Origin: an uncultured bacterium
GTDB taxonomy: Bacteria; Verrucomicrobiota; Kiritimatiellia; RFP12; UBA1067
Direction of reading: 5' to 3'
Length of the DNA stretch: 19,457 bases
NCBI GenBank assembly: GCA_902779075.1
Contig: CACZAK010000069.1
Location: 1 to 19,457 of the forward strand
The translations under genes and the position numbers were made by a program. Below, piece by piece: positions 14,353 to 19,457 of this stretch (position 1 is its first letter; every line of letters begins with the position of its first letter). The notes beneath the pieces were generated by a model. The model saw only the letters and a program-made list of their open reading frames with translations, ran no database searches and was not told where the DNA came from.

Positions 14353-14898
14353 GTGAAAAATCTTTTACAGTTTTTGGCGGCTGGCGGACTGCTCCTGACG
14401 GCAGGCTGCTTCAGCCTTGAAACGACGCCGCTGGGCAACGAATCCAGCCAGGCGATTAGACTGCATGGAGACAGCGGACAGGCCTCCGAGCACGTGGTTG
14501 TGTCCAACTTTGGCTGGTACTTCTTCAACCGCTGGCCGATCGTATGCGGCAATGCGCACGTGGACCGGAGCCTGCCGTGGCGGTTCTTCCGCAACGACGT
14601 GGACGAGAACGTCATACAGCGCCGCCTCATGGACTACGCAGACGCTCGCGGATGCGACGTGCGGGATCTCCAGATCTTCAACAACGCGGAGGTCCTCATG
14701 TCCATCGGCGTAGGAGGCGTGTCATTGCCACTCCCATACGTCGTGTCCTACCGAGAACTGCAGTACTCCTGCTCGCTCGTGCGCAGGAAGCGCCCGCCCA
14801 CGGACGCCCGCGCGGCCGGACGCGAGGACATGGACGCGCTCAAGGAGGAGATGCGCAATTTGCTGAACCGCATTCCCGACGGAGGCTCAAAACGATGA
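14353..14898 (+). CDS. Predicted lipoprotein 1, unknown function
   Basis: A 181-residue protein starting at GTG 14353. Its first 19 residues form a textbook lipoprotein signal: MKNLLQFLAAGGLLL followed by lipobox LTAGC with Cys19, so it should be lipid-anchored to an outer or inner membrane. The ATG at 14287 in the same frame is rejected because it would put the promoter inside the gene and destroy the signal peptide. The body has no family I recognise. It shares a pattern with the next gene: V-x-N-x-x-W followed by FN, P, GN, then a FRN segment and a G-x-x-x-V-x-(D/N)-L stretch. The C terminus is charged and probably helical. Stop overlaps the next start (ATGA), so translation is coupled. 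Confidence 0.8.
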   Translation: MKNLLQFLAAGGLLLTAGCFSLETTPLGNESSQAIRLHGDSGQASEHVVVSNFGWYFFNRWPIVCGNAHVDRSLPWRFFRNDVDENVIQRRLMDYADARGCDVRDLQIFNNAEVLMSIGVGGVSLPLPYVVSYRELQYSCSLVRRKRPPTDARAAGREDMDALKEEMRNLLNRIPDGGSKR

Positions 14899-15314
14899 AA
14901 AGGCTAATACCTCTAGTCGCCGCAGTCGCCCTTCTGGCAAGCGGTTGTACGACCGTTCTGAAGTCGAAGGAGTTCGGGAACGTCAAAGTGGACGACGGCA
15001 CCACGCCCGTCGCCGCCGTCGAGATCGAGAACTCCGTGTGGCTGCTGTTCAATTTCATTCCCGTAGCGAGCGGCAACCCCGACCACCCCAACAGCTACAG
15101 GTGCAAGCTGTTCCGCAACACCGTGAACCTCCCAAACAACATGGAGGTGCTCCGCGCCGAAATGGCGAGCGAAGGCGTCAGCGAGGTCGTCAACCTCACT
15201 AGCCACTACGCGGACGAAAAATACCTTTTCTTCCTGCTCGCGCGCCGCGCCTGCCACACGAGCGCCGTGCTGATTCAGTCCGGCGCAAAAGACAAAGAGC
15301 CTGCCAAAAAATGA
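14895..15314 (+). CDS. Predicted lipoprotein 2, paralogue-like to lipoprotein 1
   Basis: A 139-residue protein with lipobox LLASGC (Cys18) after MKRLIPLVAAVA. ATG 14895 overlaps the previous stop in ATGA and has GGAGG about 9 bases upstream. The core VEIENSVWLLFNFIPVASGNPDHP...CKLFRNTVN aligns by eye with VVVSNFGWYFFNRWPIVCGNAHVD...WRFFRNDVD of lipoprotein 1, and both continue with a helical stretch ending G(C/V)-x(D/E)V-x-(D/N)L. The two genes therefore look like an old tandem duplication. Function unknown; the fold is reminiscent of small TRL-like bacterial lipoproteins but I cannot confirm that. Its stop overlaps hisC by ATGA. Confidence 0.8.
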   Translation: MKRLIPLVAAVALLASGCTTVLKSKEFGNVKVDDGTTPVAAVEIENSVWLLFNFIPVASGNPDHPNSYRCKLFRNTVNLPNNMEVLRAEMASEGVSEVVNLTSHYADEKYLFFLLARRACHTSAVLIQSGAKDKEPAKK

Positions 15315-16375
15315 GAATCGCAAAGTCCGTCCGGGCGCTTACGCCCTACACCCCAGGTGAACAGCCGAAAGACCGCAGCGTCATCAAGCTCAACACCAAC
15401 GAAAACCCCTACCCGCCCTCGCCGCTCGTGGAGAAGGTCCTCGCGTCCTTCGACCTCGACCGCCTGCGCCGCTACCCCGACCCCGTGTTCACTGAACTCC
15501 GCGAGAAGATCGCGGAACGCGACGGTACCGTGCCCGCGCGCGTGTTCGTGGGTAACGGCTCGGACGAGGTGCTCACCCTCGCCGCCCGCGCGTTCGTGGA
15601 CGACGACGAGGCGATTGGCTCGTTCGATCCGAGTTACTCCCTCTACAAAACGCTCGCCGCGATCCGCAACGTCCCCTTCGCGCCCTCGCCCCTCGCGCCC
15701 GACTTCACATGGGCACCGCCCGTCACGCGCGCCGGCGACGCGCCCGTGGCGCTCTTCCTCCTCACGAACCCCAACGCCCCCACGTCCGTCCGCTATCCGC
15801 GTGAGCAGGTGGCCGCTTTCGCGAAGAGCTTCTTAGGGGTTGTGCTCGTGGACGAAGCCTACGCCGACTTCGCGGATGACACGTGCATGCCGCTTGCGGC
15901 CGCAGCAGACAACGCGAACGTCGTCGTGATGCGTACGCTCTCTAAATCGTTCTCCCTCGCCGGCCTCCGCCTCGGATACTGCGTTGGCCCCGAAGACCTC
16001 ATCGAGGCGCTCTACAAGGTCAAGGACTCCTACAACGTGGACGCCCTCGCGCAGGCCGTCGCACTCGCTGCGCTCGCCGACCTCCCGTGGATGCGCCGCA
16101 ACGCCGCCAAGGTTCAGAAGACGCGCGACGCCACCGCCGACGAGCTACGCCGCCGCGGCTGGGACGTGCCGCCCTCGCAGACGAACTTCCTCTTCGCGAA
16201 ACCCGCGCACCGTCCCGCCGCCGAGATCTTTGAGGCGCTCCGCGCGCGCAACATCTTCGTGCGCTACTTCTCGGGTCCGCGCACGGGAGACCGTCTGCGC
16301 ATCTCGGTAGGCACCGACGCCGACATGGATACGCTTCTCGCCGTTCTCGCCGAACTCGACCGTCCTCTGGCGTAG
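15311..16375 (+). CDS. hisC: Histidinol-phosphate aminotransferase
   Basis: A 354-residue class II PLP-dependent aminotransferase that converts imidazole acetol phosphate and glutamate to histidinol phosphate and 2-oxoglutarate in histidine synthesis; many homologues also accept aromatic amino acids. Family signatures: KLNTNENPYPPSP at the N terminus, RRYPDP, VGNGSDEVL, FDPSYSLY, LTNPNAPTS, LVDEAYADFA and TLSKSFSLAGLRLGY with the PLP lysine at K212, then RISVGT near the C terminus. Length is normal. ATG 15311 overlaps the lipoprotein 2 stop as ATGA. No other his gene is adjacent, so it is orphaned from the pathway and co-transcribed with two lipoproteins, an odd pairing. A different substrate (phenylalanine/tyrosine branch) is possible. 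Confidence 0.93.
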   Translation: MRIAKSVRALTPYTPGEQPKDRSVIKLNTNENPYPPSPLVEKVLASFDLDRLRRYPDPVFTELREKIAERDGTVPARVFVGNGSDEVLTLAARAFVDDDEAIGSFDPSYSLYKTLAAIRNVPFAPSPLAPDFTWAPPVTRAGDAPVALFLLTNPNAPTSVRYPREQVAAFAKSFLGVVLVDEAYADFADDTCMPLAAAADNANVVVMRTLSKSFSLAGLRLGYCVGPEDLIEALYKVKDSYNVDALAQAVALAALADLPWMRRNAAKVQKTRDATADELRRRGWDVPPSQTNFLFAKPAHRPAAEIFEALRARNIFVRYFSGPRTGDRLRISVGTDADMDTLLAVLAELDRPLA

Positions 16376-16411
16376 TCTGCAAAAACGGCAGCGACTATTT
16401 CCTCACAACGA

Positions 16412-16996
16412 ATGAAACCAAAAGTCCATAAGCCAGTGTGCCATGTCGTCGCGGGGCCGAACGGCTCCGGGAAGTCCACGTTCGCGCTTCGGTACCTGCC
16501 GGACTTCGCGGGATCCGTCGAATATGTCAACCCCGACCTGATGGCGCAGGGGATGTCGCCCACGGACATCCGCCTCTCCGCGATCAAGGCCGGGAAGCTC
16601 ACGCTGGAGCGGATCGCGCAGCTCATCTCCGAACGCGCCTCCTTCGCGTTCGAGACCACGCTCTCCGGCCGCGGACACCTCCGGTTGCTCTCGGAGGCGA
16701 AGGCCGCCGGATACCAGATCGCGATCTACTACCTCTGGATGCCGGAGCCGGCCGCGCTGCCGCTCCGCATCGGACACCGCGTGCTCGCCGGCGGACACGA
16801 CGTGCCGACGGACGATGTCATGCGGCGCTACGCGCGCTCGCGCGCGAACGTAAAGGAATACGCCGCGCTTGCGGACACCCTGCTCGTCTTCGACGCAGTC
16901 CCCACGACGCAGCGCCTCATCTACCGGCGCAACGGCGAGGAGACCCCCATCGACCGCAAACTTGCCGATGCCATGAGAAAGGACCTTGGAATATGA
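16412..16996 (+). CDS. Zeta-toxin-like P-loop kinase
   Basis: A 194-residue kinase-fold protein of the zeta toxin/AAA_33 type. Zeta toxins phosphorylate UDP-N-acetylglucosamine and block wall synthesis; many chromosomal relatives have other small-molecule substrates. Visible: Walker A AGPNGSGKST (K21, residues 14-23), VNPD with D42 (position of the catalytic Asp in zeta toxins), SFAFETTLSGRGHLRLL (residues 77-93), a mid-protein YYLWMP strand, and the Arg-rich RRYARSRANVKEY lid segment. No epsilon-type antitoxin precedes it. ATG 16412 has no good ribosome-binding site and follows hisC by 36 bases. The stop overlaps the next small gene (ATGA), so that gene is a candidate partner. Confidence 0.85.
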   Translation: MKPKVHKPVCHVVAGPNGSGKSTFALRYLPDFAGSVEYVNPDLMAQGMSPTDIRLSAIKAGKLTLERIAQLISERASFAFETTLSGRGHLRLLSEAKAAGYQIAIYYLWMPEPAALPLRIGHRVLAGGHDVPTDDVMRRYARSRANVKEYAALADTLLVFDAVPTTQRLIYRRNGEETPIDRKLADAMRKDLGI

Positions 16997-17328
16997 CCCT
17001 CGACCGGAAGGACTGGCCCGAGGACGCCAGAAACGCGCAGGACGCCTTCGACGAGGCGTCGTGGGACGCGGTGGAGGCCTACCGCGACACGGGCGAAATG
17101 GTGCCGGGCATGAAGGACGGCAAGCTCCACCTCTACACCGTCGACGAGGCGCTGCGCCTCCGTCCCGACTACGAGATGCGCAAGAAGGATGTCGGCGAAT
17201 GGCGCCGCCGCAACCTCATCGCGCAGTTCAAGGCCGCCGGCATCGAGCTGACGCCCGATGTCTGGGAACGCCTCGCCGCCGACCGCCGCCAGGCCCTCGA
17301 GGACGACCTCGCCTGGATCCACCCATGA
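16993..17328 (+). CDS. Small acidic protein of unknown function, coupled to zeta-like kinase
   Basis: A 111-residue cytosolic protein I do not recognise. The N-terminal half is acidic and Trp-containing (LDRKDWPEDARNAQDAFDEASWDAVEAY), followed by a short segment with GEMVPGMKDGKLHLYTVDEAL and a helical, charged second half (RKKDVGEWRRRNLIAQFKAAGIELTPDVWERL) ending DDLAWIHP. No membrane segment, no Cys cluster. ATG 16993 overlaps the kinase stop by ATGA, so the two are almost certainly produced together. An antitoxin or accessory subunit of the kinase is a reasonable guess from context alone. The flippase start lies 4 bases after its stop. Confidence 0.7.
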   Translation: MTLDRKDWPEDARNAQDAFDEASWDAVEAYRDTGEMVPGMKDGKLHLYTVDEALRLRPDYEMRKKDVGEWRRRNLIAQFKAAGIELTPDVWERLAADRRQALEDDLAWIHP

Positions 17329-17332
17329 CCCG

Positions 17333-18676
17333 ATGAAAGCCCTTCTTGACAGACTTCACGCGCGCATGGGCGACTTCTGGTGGTATTCGCTCATACTTTT
17401 CTGCGCCTGCCGCGCAGCCGACCTCCTCAACGCCTTCGTCGGTCTGTGGCTCGTCCCCAAGTACGTCGATCCCTCCGAACTCGGCGCGGTCACGCCGCTC
17501 GGAAATTTTGCGGGGCTTCTCGCCCTTCCCGTCGCCGTATTCGCAAACACCTTTCGCAACGAGGTGTCGCGACTTTCCATTAATCAGGAATTCGGAAAGC
17601 TCAAAACATTGATGCGCACGGTGTTCATCTCGGCGGCGGTGTTCCTGTTCCTCGCAATCATCATCGCGCGCTTTACGCTGCCCATGTTCCTTGAACGCAT
17701 CCGCATCGTGGAAGGGTCGCTTGGACTGATCATCATCGCGACGTCGTTCATCACGGCGGTCGCCCCTGTCTTCACGAACACGATCCAGGCGCTCAAGAAG
17801 TTCAAGGCGAACGCGGTGATGAACCTCCTCGGCGCACCGCTCCGCCTTCTGGCGATGCTCATCGCGATGCCGTTCCGTCCCATTGCGGGTTACTTCGTGG
17901 GACAGGGCGCGTCGCCCGCGTTCAACATCGTCGCGTCGGTGTTCAGCCTCAGAAAGGAACTTTCCGTCCCAGCCGAACCCTACTGGAACCGCGAAGTCGT
18001 CAGGAAGTTCTCAAAGCTTCTGTTAATATTCCTCATAAGCGGCGTGGCCAGCAGCTTGTGTACGGTCATTGAATCAACCGTCCTGCGGCAGCGACTTCCC
18101 GACCTTGATTCAGCTGGCTACTATATGGCCACGCGCTTTTCGGACATCTCGAGCTTTCTCTTCAACACGCTCGTATTCACGATCTTCCCCTTCACGGCCG
18201 CACTCGCGGCGAAAGGCCAGGATACGCGTCCGTTGATTCTAAAAGCCGCCGCCGCAACGATTGGCTTTAGTTTTCTCGTCGCACTCCCGTTCTTCTTTTT
18301 CGGCGGCACGATCCTCTCCCTGCTCCCACACGGCGAACAGTACATGGCTTATGGGTGGGCGATTCCGTGGCAAATCGGCGTCAGCACCCTCGGTGCGTTG
18401 ATCGGCCTCTACGTGACTGCGGAGATTTCCGCCAACCGCTTCAGGTTCATGCTGTGGATGGTTCCGCTCGACGCCATCTATCCCGTGCTTCTGCTTTTCA
18501 TAACCGGCCACGGTTATTTCACCGGCGTCATCCCCGCCTCGTGGACAGAGTTCCTCACCGATCACAACATTACATCCCTCGACACGATGCTCTGGTGGAT
18601 GACCGGCTTCAACGCGATCAAGGTCCTCGGTTGCCTTATCGCAATGGCATTAAAAGGGAAACCACGCCCGTGCTAA
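17333..18676 (+). CDS. MATE/Wzx-like multi-TM flippase or exporter
   Basis: A 447-residue membrane protein with about 12 hydrophobic segments, matching the polysaccharide-flippase/MATE-like (MOP) superfamily. Features: FWWYSLILFCACRAADLLNAFVGLWLVPKYVDPSELGAVTPLGNFAGLLALPVAVF at the N terminus (the YV-P-xE-x-G pattern typical of Wzx proteins), FTIFPFTAALAAKG mid-protein, and SLLPHGEQYMAYGWAIPW later. Such proteins flip lipid-linked glycans or export small molecules. It begins at ATG 17333, four bases after the small gene's stop; an ATG at 17325 opens only a 3-codon frame (ATG ACC CGA TGA) that is unlikely to matter beyond coupling. No glycosyltransferase is nearby, so the substrate is open. 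Convergent with the toxin-antitoxin pair. Confidence 0.8.
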   Translation: MKALLDRLHARMGDFWWYSLILFCACRAADLLNAFVGLWLVPKYVDPSELGAVTPLGNFAGLLALPVAVFANTFRNEVSRLSINQEFGKLKTLMRTVFISAAVFLFLAIIIARFTLPMFLERIRIVEGSLGLIIIATSFITAVAPVFTNTIQALKKFKANAVMNLLGAPLRLLAMLIAMPFRPIAGYFVGQGASPAFNIVASVFSLRKELSVPAEPYWNREVVRKFSKLLLIFLISGVASSLCTVIESTVLRQRLPDLDSAGYYMATRFSDISSFLFNTLVFTIFPFTAALAAKGQDTRPLILKAAAATIGFSFLVALPFFFFGGTILSLLPHGEQYMAYGWAIPWQIGVSTLGALIGLYVTAEISANRFRFMLWMVPLDAIYPVLLLFITGHGYFTGVIPASWTEFLTDHNITSLDTMLWWMTGFNAIKVLGCLIAMALKGKPRPC

Positions 18677-18684
18677 TCAATGCC

Positions 18685-18717
18685 ATCACGCCTTTTACGT
18701 GACGGCTCTTACGTGAT
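18685..18717. repeat. TTACGTGA direct repeats and inverted repeat between convergent genes
   Basis: TTACGTGA occurs at 18695-18702 and 18709-18716 (14-base period), and ATCACG (18685-18690) can pair with either following CGTGA(T). It fills the 43-base gap between the flippase and toxin stops. No T-tract on either strand, so a terminator is uncertain. Confidence 0.35.
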
Positions 18718-18719
18718 AC

Positions 18720-19034
18720 TTATATCTGTATTCTCCAGTTGCGGCCCTTGTAGATGAATCGGCGAAGCTCCATGACATTGCCGATGACACAGTAGAACAC
18801 GATATAGTTCCCAACGTAGATGCGATAATACGGATTTTCGCGGTCAACACGGGATGCGACCGGCTCAAAGGAAGTGGGCGCAAAAAGCCTCTCGCGTACG
18901 GCTGATTCGACATCTGTCTGGAGTTTGTCAGCGGCTACAGGATTGGCAAGTTGCGTTTCGATGTAGTTGAGGGCCTGCTCAAGCTCCATTCCGAAGAGCG
19001 GCGTGGCCTCAAGCCGAAACTTTCCGGAGTGCAT
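18720..19034 (-). CDS. ParE/RelE-family toxin
   Basis: A 104-residue protein of the ParE/RelE superfamily. Relatives either cleave mRNA on the ribosome (RelE) or poison gyrase (ParE); the sequence does not decide. The N-terminal pattern KFRLEATPLFGMELEQALNYIETQLANPVAADKL fits ParE/RelE helices 1-2, and the core strand region ENPYYRIYVGNYIVFYCVIGNVMELRRFIYKGRNW carries the YRI-x-V-GNY-x-V-x-Y hallmark. ATG 19034 lies inside the antitoxin gene (26-base overlap), ensuring that the antitoxin is made first from the same mRNA. Small, cytosolic, no signal peptide. Confidence 0.9.
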   Translation of the reverse strand: MHSGKFRLEATPLFGMELEQALNYIETQLANPVAADKLQTDVESAVRERLFAPTSFEPVASRVDRENPYYRIYVGNYIVFYCVIGNVMELRRFIYKGRNWRIQI

Positions 19035-19287
19035 GGCGCCTGTCCCTTATTCTCTTGAACATTGCCTCGCCATCCTCGCGTTCCGGATGGGTACGGCAAT
19101 ACTCGTCCGTCTCGTCAAGCAGACGTTCCAGCGGATCGGAAAGACGCTCGTACTCCTCGATCGTCATCGTGACGAGCGTCCCATACCCGTTCTTCGTGAG
19201 AAAAACCGGTCCGTTCTTGACATCCGCCTCAACGCTTGCGTAGTCATTGCGCAAATCGGATATAGGTCTAATCTTGATTGCTGCCAT
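19009..19287 (-). CDS. Phd/YefM-family antitoxin
   Basis: A 92-residue antitoxin of the Phd/YefM type: N-terminal DNA-binding and dimer domain (IKIRPISDLRNDYASVEADVKNGPVFLTKNGYGTLVTMTIEEYERL, with the typical PISDLRNDY and FLTKNGYG-x-x-V motifs), then a charged helical C terminus (DPLERLLDETDEYCRTHPEREDGEAMFKRIRDRRHALRKV) that should wrap the toxin. Such antitoxins repress their own operon. ATG 19287 has AGGAGG at 19300-19295, 7 bases upstream, and a consensus promoter just above it. It is the first gene of the pair and overlaps the toxin by 26 bases. Confidence 0.92.
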   Translation of the reverse strand: MAAIKIRPISDLRNDYASVEADVKNGPVFLTKNGYGTLVTMTIEEYERLSDPLERLLDETDEYCRTHPEREDGEAMFKRIRDRRHALRKVSA

Positions 19288-19309
19288 TCCTGTGCCTCCT
19301 TGCGGCGAA

Positions 19310-19339
19310 ATTATACCAAAATTCGCCCGAGCACGTCAA
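19310..19339 (-). promoter_or_regulatory. Promoter of the toxin-antitoxin operon
   Basis: Minus strand: TTGACG (19339-19334), 18-base spacer ending TTTTGG, TATAAT (19315-19310), then TTCGCCGC. Predicted +1 is near 19302, so this transcript has a short leader containing AGGAGG, unlike the leaderless promoters that share the same -10 context. Confidence 0.7.
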
Positions 19340-19397
19340 TTGCCAAAAGCAAACATTACAGAGATTCCAAAACTAGGGAATCCTTCTATGTGAAGTG

Positions 19398-19417
19398 ACG
19401 CCTTTAGCGGCGTTTTT
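19398..19417 (+). terminator. Terminator-like hairpin with T-tract
   Basis: ACGCC (19398-19402) pairs with GGCGT (19409-19413) around TTTAGC, and the run of T reaches 19417. Short stem; no plus-strand gene ends nearby, so it may stop antisense transcription or be a fragment of a leader/attenuator for a gene beyond the window. Confidence 0.35.
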
Positions 19418-19419
19418 AC

Positions 19420-19451
19420 GGGGCCGTTCCGCCACGAGGCGGGGCGGCCCC
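19420..19451. other. Strong GC-rich stem-loop at window end
   Basis: GGGGCCG (19420-19426) pairs with CGGCCCC (19445-19451), continuing inward as TTCCGCC (19427-19433) with GGCGGGG (19438-19444) through two wobble pairs in plus-strand RNA, loop ACGA: a 14-bp stem. Followed by CGAAAA to the edge. Could be a repeat, a bidirectional terminator or part of a structured RNA cut by the window. Confidence 0.5.
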
Positions 19452-19457
19452 CGAAAA

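Noticed and set aside
17325..17336. Start of the flippase at ATG 17325
   Set aside because: That frame stops after three codons; the membrane protein frame starts at 17333.
1..19457. CRISPR array, tRNA, rRNA or insertion sequence
   Set aside because: No regularly spaced repeats, cloverleaf-like sequences, rRNA stretches, transposase genes or flanking terminal repeats were recognised on reading.

Overview
The window is a dense, GC-rich (clearly above 60% by eye), bacterial chromosomal segment with no rRNA, tRNA, CRISPR array or insertion sequence that I can see. Gene content (large secreted carbohydrate-active protein, Tat-exported phosphoesterase, sigma-54-type promoter, DUF4011 helicase, AAA-ATPase/PD-(D/E)XK protein, tandem small lipoproteins) and the recurrent promoter style would fit a gut or sediment member of the PVC superphylum (Kiritimatiellae/Lentisphaerae/Verrucomicrobia). 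That assignment is an inference and no marker in the window proves it.

Layout. (1) 1-1245, minus: dnaK, cut by the window edge, preceded at 1246-1453 by a regulatory region with a consensus sigma-54 promoter and a set of evenly spaced palindromes. (2) 1454-5168, minus: two-gene operon of a TIM-barrel sugar isomerase/epimerase-like protein and a secreted lactonase-propeller/GH78-rhamnosidase-like fusion. (3) 5289-6720, plus: divergent pair of a Tat-exported metallophosphoesterase and a hotdog thioesterase. (4) 6736-12209, minus: two large nucleic-acid-related ATPases, a DUF4011 helicase-nuclease and an AAA-ATPase/PD-(D/E)XK protein, each with its own promoter. (5) 12241-14287, minus: an FtsB/DivIC-like protein, a membrane HExxH peptidase and HemW. 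(6) 14353-16375, plus: two related lipoproteins and hisC, joined by ATGA overlaps. (7) 16412-18676, plus: a zeta-toxin-like kinase, a small protein of unknown function and a MATE/Wzx-type flippase. (8) 18720-19287, minus: a Phd/YefM-ParE/RelE type toxin-antitoxin pair, followed by strong hairpins at the window end.

The most notable signal lies in the promoters rather than in any one gene. Five genes (starts at 5168, 5289, 10365, 12209, 14353) have an extended -10 box (TGn-TANANT) ending only 6-8 bases before an ATG or GTG, with no ribosome-binding site. This predicts leaderless mRNAs in which the start codon is at or next to +1. It also corrects three gene starts that a longest-ORF rule would place upstream of their own promoter. 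Other genes (dnaK, the thioesterase, lipoprotein 2, the antitoxin) have clear Shine-Dalgarno sequences, so both initiation modes appear to coexist. No stretch longer than about 210 bases lacks a gene.
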